A stretch of DNA of 64,000 nt from Elusimicrobiota bacterium (lineage in GTDB: Bacteria > Elusimicrobiota > Elusimicrobia > UBA1565 > UBA9628). The notes beneath the pieces are model-generated. The model worked only from the letters and a program-made list of their open reading frames with translations. It searched no databases and was not told the DNA's origin. Position 1 is the stretch's first letter, and the number at the start of each line of letters is the position of its first letter. The translations under genes and the position numbers were made by a program. Positions 18,221 to 26,024 of this stretch are shown in pieces. The stretch is taken from positions 100,929-164,928 of the forward strand of contig JACRDN010000023.1 in assembly GCA_016218575.1 (NCBI GenBank), in the 5' to 3' direction.

Positions 18221-18226
18221 TTCCCG

Positions 18227-19018
18227 GTGGCCTCTTTCGACGCCGACGCCTGCCCCTTTTGCGGGCCTGGTTCCGCGGGGATTTTCCGCAAGGACAATCC
18301 CCGCGATCTTTGGCGCTGCGGCGTTTGCGGCACCATATTCCCCAGGCCGCGCCTGGGGTTTGAGGGCTGCGCTGAGGCCCTTCAGTCTCTGGACCGGCGC
18401 CCGCGGCCCTTGGACCCCCCGGTTTCGGCCTCGGATCCCCTGTGCCGGCTTATAGTCCGTCATATCTCTCGCCGGGGCCTCGCCCTGGACGTGGGCTCGG
18501 CCACCGGAGGCTTTTGCGCGGCCTTGGACGCCCTCGGCTTCGAGGCCCATGGCTTGGAGCCCCAGGCCTCGGCCCGGCTGTCGGCCGGCCAGCGTGGTAC
18601 GAGAACTCATCCTGGGTTTTTTCCGGAGCAGATTCCGGAGGCGCTGGCCCAACGGCGCTTCACTCTTATATCCATACTTGAGTCGATCTATTATTTTCAC
18701 GACCTTCGCCGGGCCCTGCGCATGGCGCAGGCCCTACTAGAGCCCTCTGGATATCTCTTACTTAAGGCCCATCACGCCGAGTCCCCGGTCTACGCGGACG
18801 GCCAGCTCTCCCTATTCCGCCGCTTCGGAGACCATGTCCAAGGCATTCCCACGGCGGCCTCTCTCAGGCATTGTCTGGAGGCTTCTGGCTTTGGAATCGT
18901 GCACCTGCGGGGGCTCGCGCCCATATCAGGCCTTCTTTCCCGCTTGCGGGCTGGGGTGCTTCCTTGGACCGAGCCTGGGAAAGCTGACCGGCTGGTAATC
19001 CTGGCCCGCAGGCCCTAG
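18227..19018 (+). CDS. Class I SAM methyltransferase with N-terminal zinc ribbon
   Basis: A 263-residue protein starting at GTG 18227. Two cysteine pairs, CPFC and CGVC, form a zinc-ribbon-like head. ALDVGSATGGFCAALDALG is SAM motif I. The architecture is that of Methyltransf_23 proteins in glycan clusters, which methylate sugars. It sits 6 bases after legB and so probably modifies the product or an intermediate of this pathway. Confidence 0.75.
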   Translation: MASFDADACPFCGPGSAGIFRKDNPRDLWRCGVCGTIFPRPRLGFEGCAEALQSLDRRPRPLDPPVSASDPLCRLIVRHISRRGLALDVGSATGGFCAALDALGFEAHGLEPQASARLSAGQRGTRTHPGFFPEQIPEALAQRRFTLISILESIYYFHDLRRALRMAQALLEPSGYLLLKAHHAESPVYADGQLSLFRRFGDHVQGIPTAASLRHCLEASGFGIVHLRGLAPISGLLSRLRAGVLPWTEPGKADRLVILARRP

Positions 19019-19539
19019 CGAAACACGAGTGCTGCCAGAAGGGCGTCCCGATTTTCCCCCCAAATGAGGTCTTTGTCGAATGACCGGGGCAGCTCCAAGG
19101 TGACCGTCGGGATGCCTCCCTCGATGCCCGCGTAGGTTCCGAACGAGCCCGGGGTGGCGTACCCGATGTTCGGCTCGAGCCTATAGCCGTTGGCGCGGGC
19201 CATGGCCGCGGCCAGGACTTTGGCTTTCGGGGGGTCATAGTTCACGCTGCGATAGGGAGAGTGGATTGAAACGATGCGGGCGGGCCGATAGTCCCGAAGC
19301 AGCCGGATCACCATCCGCGTTTCAGGTTCCGATTGCGGCTTCGAGCCTCCCCATTCCCGGCCTCCCGGCGGCTTCCTTTCCCAGTTCTTGGCCGGGAAAT
19401 TCCGGTTGATATCCACCCCCGCCGCGTTCATCCTCCTCTTCATGTGCAAGCCGTCCGGGTTGACTCGCGGGACGATGATCGCGGCGCGGCCCTGCAAGTA
19501 CCGCGGATTATTCGCCAGGAACGCGCCGAAGCGCTCCAA
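19015..19539 (-). pseudogene. M14 zinc carboxypeptidase (MpaA-like), N-terminally truncated
   Basis: About 174 residues match the C-terminal two thirds of the M14 peptidase family. VPRVNPDGLHMKRRMNAAG and VDINRNFP are the substrate-binding section, IVSIHSPYRSVNYDPP has the third zinc-ligand His, and TLELP has the catalytic Glu. The first zinc-binding motif (HxxE), normally near residue 60-70, is missing: the frame meets a stop at 19576, 12 codons upstream of the TTG at 19539. It lies antisense inside the nonulosonate cassette and is probably a remnant of a murein tripeptide amidase. Confidence 0.7.
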
Positions 19540-19579
19540 CGCGAACTTTCGCTGTCGCGCGATAGGCCGGGGCTGTTAA

Positions 19580-19608
19580 TTGCAGGCCCCGAGTCAAAAA
19601 GATAAAAT
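19580..19608 (+). promoter_or_regulatory. Candidate promoter for the first nonulosonate operon
   Basis: TTGCAG at 19580-19585 and TAAAAT at 19603-19608 are 17 bases apart. The -10 is 6 bases before the ATG at 19615, implying a leaderless or nearly leaderless message. Confidence 0.4.
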
Positions 19609-19614
19609 AGCTGC

Positions 19615-21012
19615 ATGTTGCGCGCTCCCACGGCTCGGGCAAAGCTCGCCCTATTCGGGGGAACGCCCGTCCGCAAGAAGCCCTTTTCCGGTCCCGCCGT
19701 GTTCGACGCCTCCGAGCGCAAAAACGTCCTCGAGGTCCTGCAGGACAAGGCCCTCTCGCGCTTCATGGGCAGCCCCTCGGCTGACATCGACAAGCAGCTC
19801 GCCATACCGAGTGCTGCGGCCGCGAGGTACAATCCCCAGCACTTCATGTTCATCGGAGGGCGCAAGGTGCGGGCCCTCGAGGCGGAGTTCGCCGCGCGCT
19901 TCGGGGCGAAGTACGCCGTCGCCGTCAACTCGGCGACCTCGGGTCTCATGACGGCCTTGGGGGCCTGCCGCCTCGGCCCCGGCGACGAGGTGATCACGAC
20001 CTGCCTCTCCTTCAACGCGACGGCCGTCAGCATTTTGGCTTTTAACTCCATCCCGGTTTTCGCGGACGTGGACCCCGAGACTTTCTGCATGGACCCGGAG
20101 GATGTCCGCCGCAAGATCACGCCTCATACCAAGGCCATTTTGGTGGTGCATTTGTTGGGCCGCGCGGCGAATATGGACGCCATCCTCGGGATTGCGCGAG
20201 AGCGCGGGCTTATGGTGATCGAAGATTGTTCTCAATCGCCGGGCACTCTTTACCACGGAAAGCCAGTAGGAACGCTCTCTCCCATAGGAGTGTTCAGTCT
20301 ACAGGACACGAAAAATATCGTTTCTGGCGAAGGCGGAGTTATCATCACAAGCGATCCGGATCTCGCCCGGCGCTGCCGCCTCATCCGCAACCACGGGGAG
20401 TCCATCCCCGGGCCCGAGGCCGGCCCCGAGGAGCTCTGCAATTTGGTGGGCTTCAATTTCCGCATGACCGAGCTGACAGCCGCCGTGGCCTTGGCCCAGG
20501 TCAAAAAGCTCAAGGCCAACAACCAGCAGCGCAACGTCAACGCCCGCTACCTGGCACAGAGGCTCGCCAAGCTCCCCTATCTGCGGGTTTGCGAGGGGTT
20601 TGCCTCGGACGGCAACGTCTGCCATGTCCTGCCCATGCTCTACGACGCCGAGTCCGCCGGGGCGAGCCGCGACGCGGTGCTGGCGGCCTTGCGCGCCGAG
20701 GGGATTCCCACGGGCACGGGGTACCCCCGGCTCATGCCCGAGAATCCGATTTTCACGAAAAAGATCGCCTTCGGCTCCCAGGGCTGGCCTTGGGAGCCCT
20801 TCGAGCATGGCCGGGCCCGGGTCTACCGCCGGGAAGATTACCCCGTCGCAGCCTCCCTCATCTACGAGAAATTCATCTGGTTCTACCATGTCAACGCCCC
20901 CAACACCCCCAAGGACATGGAGGACGCGGCCAAGGCTTTCCAAAAAGTATTCTCGAACCTCGAGGCCTTGAGGGAGTACACGCCCTCCGGGCCCAAGGTC
21001 TACAAGTGGTAA
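19615..21012 (+). CDS. DegT-family sugar aminotransferase, LegC-like
   Basis: A 465-residue PLP aminotransferase, longer than the usual ~380. AVNSATSGLMTALGA, VIEDCSQSPG (PLP-binding Asp) and FSLQDTKNIVSGEGG (Schiff-base Lys) are all intact. It would transfer an amino group from glutamate to C4 of the 4-keto sugar made by LegB. An inserted segment near residues 55-75 (SADIDKQLAIPSAAAARYNP) makes it longer than classic LegC. It overlaps the cytidylyltransferase downstream by 7 bases. Confidence 0.82.
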   Translation: MLRAPTARAKLALFGGTPVRKKPFSGPAVFDASERKNVLEVLQDKALSRFMGSPSADIDKQLAIPSAAAARYNPQHFMFIGGRKVRALEAEFAARFGAKYAVAVNSATSGLMTALGACRLGPGDEVITTCLSFNATAVSILAFNSIPVFADVDPETFCMDPEDVRRKITPHTKAILVVHLLGRAANMDAILGIARERGLMVIEDCSQSPGTLYHGKPVGTLSPIGVFSLQDTKNIVSGEGGVIITSDPDLARRCRLIRNHGESIPGPEAGPEELCNLVGFNFRMTELTAAVALAQVKKLKANNQQRNVNARYLAQRLAKLPYLRVCEGFASDGNVCHVLPMLYDAESAGASRDAVLAALRAEGIPTGTGYPRLMPENPIFTKKIAFGSQGWPWEPFEHGRARVYRREDYPVAASLIYEKFIWFYHVNAPNTPKDMEDAAKAFQKVFSNLEALREYTPSGPKVYKW

Positions 21013-21716
21013 GGCCGAACGTCCTGGCCGTGATCCATGCCCGAGGGGGCTCCAAGCGCATTCCCCTGAAAAATGCCAAGCTGCTCAATGGTAAGCCCTT
21101 GGTTGCTTACATGATCAAGGCCGTCTTGGCCGCCAAGAAAGTGACGACCTGCCTGGTGTCAAGCGACCATCCCGAGATCATCCGGATCTCCAAGGAAGCC
21201 GGGGCCTACGTCCCCTTCGTGCGCCCGGCCGACATCTCCGAGGACGTGCCCTCCGAGCTCGTGACCCGGCACGCCGTGAAATGGGTCGAGGAGAACACGG
21301 CAAAGCGCGTGGACATCGTCATCACCATGCAGCCCACGACTCCCTTCGTTCGCCCCGAGGACGTGAATGCCTGTGTGGCGGCCGTGGAGGAGGGGGCGAC
21401 CTCCTGCGTGAGCGTTTTTCCGGTGCACGAGCGGCCGGAGTGGATGTTCTATATAGACGGGGAAGGCCTGGCCAAGCCTTTCCTCGGCAAGGAGATCAAG
21501 GGCGAGCTCGGGGTTTCCCAGAAGCTTCCCAAGATGTACATGCCCAACGGCGGCATCTACGCCACGCGCCGCGACGTCATGATGGAGCAAGGCTCGATTT
21601 ACGGTGACCGCATGAAGGTGCATGTCATGCCCCGGGAGCGCTCGGTGGACATAGACGACCCGATAGACTTCGAGTTCGCGGAGTTTCTCGCCAAGACCGC
21701 GTTCAAGGATGGCTAA
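21006..21716 (+). CDS. CMP-nonulosonate cytidylyltransferase (NeuA/LegF-like)
   Basis: A 236-residue protein starting at GTG 21006. The N-terminal signature is AVIHARGGSKRIPLKNAKLLNGKPL, where RGGSKRIPLKN binds CTP. SSDHPEI, MQPTTPF and MPNGGIYATRR (product binding) follow, and the end has VDIDDPIDF. It activates the nonulosonic acid to its CMP form for transfer. It overlaps the genes on both sides by 7-8 bases. Confidence 0.88.
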   Translation: MVRPNVLAVIHARGGSKRIPLKNAKLLNGKPLVAYMIKAVLAAKKVTTCLVSSDHPEIIRISKEAGAYVPFVRPADISEDVPSELVTRHAVKWVEENTAKRVDIVITMQPTTPFVRPEDVNACVAAVEEGATSCVSVFPVHERPEWMFYIDGEGLAKPFLGKEIKGELGVSQKLPKMYMPNGGIYATRRDVMMEQGSIYGDRMKVHVMPRERSVDIDDPIDFEFAEFLAKTAFKDG

Positions 21717-22758
21717 GACCATGAAAGAGTTCAGCATCGCGGGCCGCAAGATAGGCCCCGCTTACCCGCCCTTTATCATCGCGGAGGCCGGGATCAACCA
21801 CGAGGGCAGCTTCAAGAAGGCTCTCCAGCTCGTGGACGCCGCCGCCGAGGCCAAGGCCGACTGCATCAAGTTCCAGTGCCATATCACCGAGGCCGAGATG
21901 ATCCCGACCGACATGAGGCCGGGGAAGATCTCCAAGGAAAAGCTTTGGGACATCATCAAACGCTGCGAGCTCAACGAAGAGGAGGAGCGCAAGGTCAAGA
22001 GGCATTGCGAGAAAAAGGGCATCCTCTACATGTGCACGCCCTTCTCGCGCGAGGCCGCGGATAGGTTGAACGTGATGGGGGTGAGCTCTTTTAAGATCGG
22101 GTCAGGGGAATGCAACAACATTCCGCTCCTCGAGCATATCGCCAAGATGGGCAAGCCCACCATCCTCTCTACGGGGATGAACGATGTCCCATCCATCCGC
22201 CGCTCCGCGGCGGTGTTCAGGCGCGCGGGGGTGCCCCTCATGCTCATGCACTGCACCTCCATGTATCCCACGCCCTACGAGAAGGTGCGCCTGGGTGCCA
22301 TCGCGGACCTGCAAAGACAATTCGATCTTCCGGTGGGGCTTTCGGACCACTCCATCGGAATTTATACTTGCTTGGGCGCGGCGGCTTTGGGCGCGGTCGC
22401 CTTCGAGAAGCACTTCACCATCACCCGCAAGTGGCCGGGGCCTGACGTTCCCATCTCGATAGAGCCCCAGGAGTTGGCCGAACTGGTCAAGGGCGCTCGC
22501 GCCGTGCATAAAGCCTTGGGCGGAAATAAGAACATACTCCCCGAGGAACGGCCTGTCATAGAATTTGCCTACGCATCGGTCGTCACCATCGCCCCGGTCA
22601 GGGCCGGGGAGGCCTTCTCCCGCGACAATGTCTGGGTCAAGCGCCCCGGCACGGGCAAGATCCTGGCCGAGGACTTCAAGCGGGTGCTGGGCAAAAAGGC
22701 GGCGCGCGACATCGCCCCGGAGCGCCAGCTCACGCCCCATGACATCCGCGGCTGGTAG
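21709..22758 (+). CDS. Nonulosonate synthase (NeuB/LegI-like) with SAF domain
   Basis: A 349-residue NeuB-family enzyme. FIIAEAGINHEGSFKKAL and CIKFQCHITEAEM form the barrel start, FKIGSGECNNIPLL and ILSTGMND the active site, and GLSDHSIGIYTCLGA binds metal and phosphoenolpyruvate. FEKHFTITRKWPGPD is conserved. The SAF/antifreeze-like domain covers residues ~285-349. It condenses an N-acetylated 6-carbon sugar with phosphoenolpyruvate to a 9-carbon acid. A second, distinct copy lies at 40020. Confidence 0.9.
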   Translation: MAKTMKEFSIAGRKIGPAYPPFIIAEAGINHEGSFKKALQLVDAAAEAKADCIKFQCHITEAEMIPTDMRPGKISKEKLWDIIKRCELNEEEERKVKRHCEKKGILYMCTPFSREAADRLNVMGVSSFKIGSGECNNIPLLEHIAKMGKPTILSTGMNDVPSIRRSAAVFRRAGVPLMLMHCTSMYPTPYEKVRLGAIADLQRQFDLPVGLSDHSIGIYTCLGAAALGAVAFEKHFTITRKWPGPDVPISIEPQELAELVKGARAVHKALGGNKNILPEERPVIEFAYASVVTIAPVRAGEAFSRDNVWVKRPGTGKILAEDFKRVLGKKAARDIAPERQLTPHDIRGW

Positions 22759-23590
22759 CGCCCTAGTCACCGGAGCCGGGGGCCTTATCGGCCGCAGGCT
22801 CGCCTCTATCCTCGTAAACGCGGAGCGTCTGGACGCCCGGAATCTTCCCGCCGGCGGGGGCAAGGCCCGCGCGCTTTTCCACATGGCGGGGCTGACCTCG
22901 GCTTCGGCCTGCGAGGAGAATCCGGCGGCCGCCTACGAGGCCAACGTCGCGCTATTCCAGAGAACCCTCGAGCACGCGGTGCGGCGCGGGGTTTCCACGA
23001 TAGTATTCCCCTCAAGCGGACTGGTCTACGGAGAGGCCCTGCTCCGCCCAGCCCTGGAGAGTGACTTGCCCAGGCCCGGCGGCTATTATGCCGCGACAAA
23101 ACTTGCGGCTGAAGCGCTGCTACTTGGCGCCTGCCGGCGCTGGGGCCTGGCCGGGGTGGCGGCGCGGCTTTCCAACGTCTACGCCGAGGACATGCGTCCC
23201 GACACCATGTTCGGCGCGGTTTTCGCCCAACTGCGCGCGGGCAAGGAGCCCCGGGTGCGCGACTTAAGCCCGGTGCGGGATTTCCTTCACGTGGGCGACG
23301 CGGCCGAGGGCCTGCGCCGCCTGGCCGCCGTCGCCCGCCCGGGGGAGATGCTCGCCGTGAACCTGTCCACCGGCCGCGGTTTTTCCGTGGGCCAGGCGGT
23401 GGAGCTCGCGCGCAGAGCTTTTGGGCTACCGGAAAGGCTCTTGCCCTCTCAAGGCAAGGGCCCCACGTTGGTGCTGGATAATTCCTTGCTCTTCCAGCTC
23501 ACGGGCTGGCGGCCCCCCGAGTTATCCACCAAACTTCTCCGGGAAATTTGCGTGGATAACTTCGGACCCAAGCCGGCAGGCCCCAAATGA
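22739..23590 (+). CDS. NAD-dependent epimerase/dehydratase-like SDR, short
   Basis: 284 codons from the ATG at 22739, overlapping NeuB by 20 bases. GSALVTGAGGLIGRRLA binds NAD, FPSSGLVYGE and YYAATK carry the catalytic residues. The second and third strands of the Rossmann fold are shortened, because the text runs directly from LDARNLPAGGGKARALFHMAG. It may be a reductase or epimerase for a nonulosonate precursor. The C-terminal 14 codons are made by a degenerate DnaA-box palindrome (23520-23561). Confidence 0.7.
   Translation: MTSAAGSALVTGAGGLIGRRLASILVNAERLDARNLPAGGGKARALFHMAGLTSASACEENPAAAYEANVALFQRTLEHAVRRGVSTIVFPSSGLVYGEALLRPALESDLPRPGGYYAATKLAAEALLLGACRRWGLAGVAARLSNVYAEDMRPDTMFGAVFAQLRAGKEPRVRDLSPVRDFLHVGDAAEGLRRLAAVARPGEMLAVNLSTGRGFSVGQAVELARRAFGLPERLLPSQGKGPTLVLDNSLLFQLTGWRPPELSTKLLREICVDNFGPKPAGPK
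23520..23561. repeat. Degenerate copy of the DnaA-box palindrome
   Basis: A 42-base imperfect palindrome: outer arms AGTTATCCAC and GTGGATAACT pair exactly around a degenerate core with the same CCGGG centre as 6302-6345. Aligned base by base, the two elements share most positions and the same length. It codes for the C-terminus of the SDR in a different reading frame from that used at 6302. Confidence 0.8.
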
Positions 23591-24762
23591 AGCGGCGGGT
23601 GATCGCGGTCTACACCGGCAATCGGGCCGAGTACGGCCTGCAGTACCCTATTTTAAGGGCGATCGCGGCGGACAAAAGGCTCGCCTATAAACTTCTAGTA
23701 TCGGGCGCCCATCTTCAGCAGGCCTTCGGCAGGACCAAGGCCGAGATCGCCAAGGACGGCTTCGATGTCCACGCCGAGGTCAAGATCGCCATGGGCGACG
23801 ACAGCCTTTTCGGCACGGCCCAGGCCATCGGCTCGGGAATATTGAGCCTCAGCCGGGTTCTCGCCAGGCTTAAGCCGGACATTCTTGTCGTCTACGCCGA
23901 CCGCTTCGAGGGCTTCTCGGCCGTGATCACCGGCACCCAGATGAATATTCCCACGGCGCACGTGGAGGGGGGCGACATCACCGAGGGCGGGGCCTTGGAC
24001 GACTCGGTGCGCCACGCCATGACCAAGCTCGCCCATCTTCATTTCACCACCAACGAGGAGGCGGCCGAGCGCGTGCGCAAGTTGGGTGAGGAGCCCTGGC
24101 GGGTGCACAATGTGGGGTTTCCGGCAGTAGATCTTGTCAGGGCTGGCCTTTTGGCCAGCCCCGAAGAGCTTTTACAGCGTTTTGGAGTGGACGTTGGCAA
24201 GCCCTTGGTGGTATTCACCCAGCATTCCGTGACCACAGAGTATGACGAGGCCGGCGCTCAGGTCCGGCCGGCCTTAAAGGCGATGGAGCGCCTGGCTCGC
24301 GAGGGGGTCCAGATCCTGCTGACCTACCCGAATAACGACGCCGGGGGGCGCCGCATCATCGCGGAACTGGAAAAGCTCCGGCGCCGTAATGTCCCCAACC
24401 TCCAGGTGCATGCGAGCCTTGGGCGCTACAACTACCACGGGGCCCTAGCCTTGCCCCGGGCCGTGTGCGTCGGGAACTCCTCCTCGGGCATCAAGGAGAC
24501 CCCGGCCTTGGGCTGCCCCTTCGTCAACGTGGGCTCCCGGCAGAATGGGCGCCTGCGCGGCGGCAACGTCCTGGACGTGGGCTACGACGAGGAAAAGATT
24601 TACGAGGCTTGCCGCAAGGCCCTTTTTGATGAGACCTTCCGCCGCCTCTGCCGCGGCGGCGGCAACCCTTACGGCATCGGAGACGCCGGTCCCAAGATCG
24701 CCCAAGTTCTCGCCACCGTTCCTCTCGATAAGAGGCTTCTGCAAAAGAAGATGACGTATTGA
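23587..24762 (+). CDS. Hydrolysing NDP-sugar 2-epimerase (NeuC/LegG-like)
   Basis: A 391-residue NeuC-family protein. VIAVYTGNRAEYGLQYPILR is the N-terminal signature, GGDITEGGALDDSVRHAMTKLAH the active-site segment, and VGNSSSGIKETPALGCPFVNVGSRQNGR the nucleotide-binding end. It releases the nucleotide and inverts C2 to give the ManNAc-type substrate of NeuB. It overlaps the SDR by 4 bases (ATGA) and ends the cassette. A 9-bp hairpin lies at 24140-24161. Confidence 0.9.
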   Translation: MKRRVIAVYTGNRAEYGLQYPILRAIAADKRLAYKLLVSGAHLQQAFGRTKAEIAKDGFDVHAEVKIAMGDDSLFGTAQAIGSGILSLSRVLARLKPDILVVYADRFEGFSAVITGTQMNIPTAHVEGGDITEGGALDDSVRHAMTKLAHLHFTTNEEAAERVRKLGEEPWRVHNVGFPAVDLVRAGLLASPEELLQRFGVDVGKPLVVFTQHSVTTEYDEAGAQVRPALKAMERLAREGVQILLTYPNNDAGGRRIIAELEKLRRRNVPNLQVHASLGRYNYHGALALPRAVCVGNSSSGIKETPALGCPFVNVGSRQNGRLRGGNVLDVGYDEEKIYEACRKALFDETFRRLCRGGGNPYGIGDAGPKIAQVLATVPLDKRLLQKKMTY

Positions 24763-24784
24763 CCGTCTTGAGCCTTGCGCCCGC

Positions 24785-25003
24785 TTAATAGCTTAGCAGG
24801 AAAGCGTTTATGAGCACAGATTGAAAGTCGCTCCCCTCCGGGTGGGAAGTGACCCGGACTGCCGTGATCTTCGGGCCTAGAAATTGAGGCAAATCAATGG
24901 TGTTTATCTTCCTAGTGCTTGCGAAGAGTCCTCGTGCCGCAAAAAATATTATTTTAGAGGCATTGTAACCGCTGATCTCCCAGCCCGGGAAGCGGCGGGT
25001 CAT
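24785..25003 (-). CDS. Orphan fragment or small protein, likely frameshifted tail
   Basis: 72 residues with a beta-rich look (KITAVRVTSHPEGSDFQSVL) and no recognised domain. Its ATG overlaps the upstream stop (TAATG). The frame is also open upstream of the ATG and reads plausibly (NRKSDPGALSPASI), so this may be the true C-terminus of the upstream gene, separated by a single-base frameshift. Confidence 0.45.
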   Translation of the reverse strand: MTRRFPGWEISGYNASKIIFFAARGLFASTRKINTIDLPQFLGPKITAVRVTSHPEGSDFQSVLINAFLLSY

Positions 25004-25947
25004 TATGGAAGCCGGGGATAAGGCTCCGGGGTCTGATTTTCGGTTCCGAGCGGGATCCCCATTATGACGTTGATGGCGTGGAGGACCGGCTCTGTGAAGA
25101 GAGTGAAGAATACCTCGCCGCCATTGCCTCCCGCTTGGGTCAGGAGCTTGGGAGAATAATAGCCCTTGACGGACTCTCCCCCATGGAAGCTTTCCTGATG
25201 GCGCACTCTAAGGCTGGTGCCGGGAGCGGCTAGCGCGCGTATCCCGTTGAGCCATAAATACGGCATGGCGTTGACTCCCTCTTGGTCGCCAGGATGGACG
25301 TAAACGGGGCTGAAATCCACCAGCACCGGGTCTACCGGCCGTCCATGAGGCTGGGAAGCCAAAGAGCCCTGGTAGGCGGACAGCAATAGCCGCTGAAATT
25401 GGAAAAAGAACGAGGCGTCCGCTGGAGCCTTCTCCGGGCCGATCAATGTCCGGGGGGACATGTTCTCGAATAAAAGCCGGGCGCTTTTGCCCAGGTCCTC
25501 AAAACCTTGAGTTCCAGGATGGGTCAAGCCTCTTGCCTCTGCCATTTTTTTGAAATCGTCCATTAGGGCTTGGTTTCCGGAGAGAAAAGCGGAGACTTGC
25601 CGCAGGGCTTGAACCGGACCATCCGCGAGATCGGGCAGGACCTCGTCGGCGTTGGCCATTAAGGCCAGGGCGGCCTTTGTCCCAAGAACGGCGCTTGCCG
25701 TATGAGCGTTTTTTAAACCGAGGAGGTCTAGCCTGGCGGTGGTAGCCATCAGCTCCAGGGCTTTTCGGGCCTCCTCGGGAGACAATCTTGTCAGGGCCGG
25801 CGCGACTTCCATGACGCGTCCCACCGACTCCTGCAGGGGGGTGTGGGCTTCGATCAGCTTGACCAAGGGATGCCGCGACCGCAAAACGCCGGCCGAGGCC
25901 GAGGCGCTCAGGGCCAAAGACAGAGAAAAGCAGATGAATTTAATCAT
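25003..25947 (-). CDS. Secreted orphan protein
   Basis: 314 residues. MIKFICFSLSLALSASASAG is a clear signal peptide. The rest is a mainly helical N-terminal part (30-150) followed by a mixed part with no motif I recognise. A -10-like TACAAT on the minus strand (25954-25959) lies 6 bases before the ATG. It may be the N-terminal part of a longer frameshifted gene continuing at 25003. It stands alone between two glycan operons of opposite direction. Confidence 0.65.
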   Translation of the reverse strand: MIKFICFSLSLALSASASAGVLRSRHPLVKLIEAHTPLQESVGRVMEVAPALTRLSPEEARKALELMATTARLDLLGLKNAHTASAVLGTKAALALMANADEVLPDLADGPVQALRQVSAFLSGNQALMDDFKKMAEARGLTHPGTQGFEDLGKSARLLFENMSPRTLIGPEKAPADASFFFQFQRLLLSAYQGSLASQPHGRPVDPVLVDFSPVYVHPGDQEGVNAMPYLWLNGIRALAAPGTSLRVRHQESFHGGESVKGYYSPKLLTQAGGNGGEVFFTLFTEPVLHAINVIMGIPLGTENQTPEPYPRLP

Positions 25948-26024
25948 GGTTCTATTGTACCGCGGATGCGCGCACAGCCCTTGGGTCCTTGGGTTCTAGA
26001 GGTCTAGGCCGTTGGACCCGGGTC

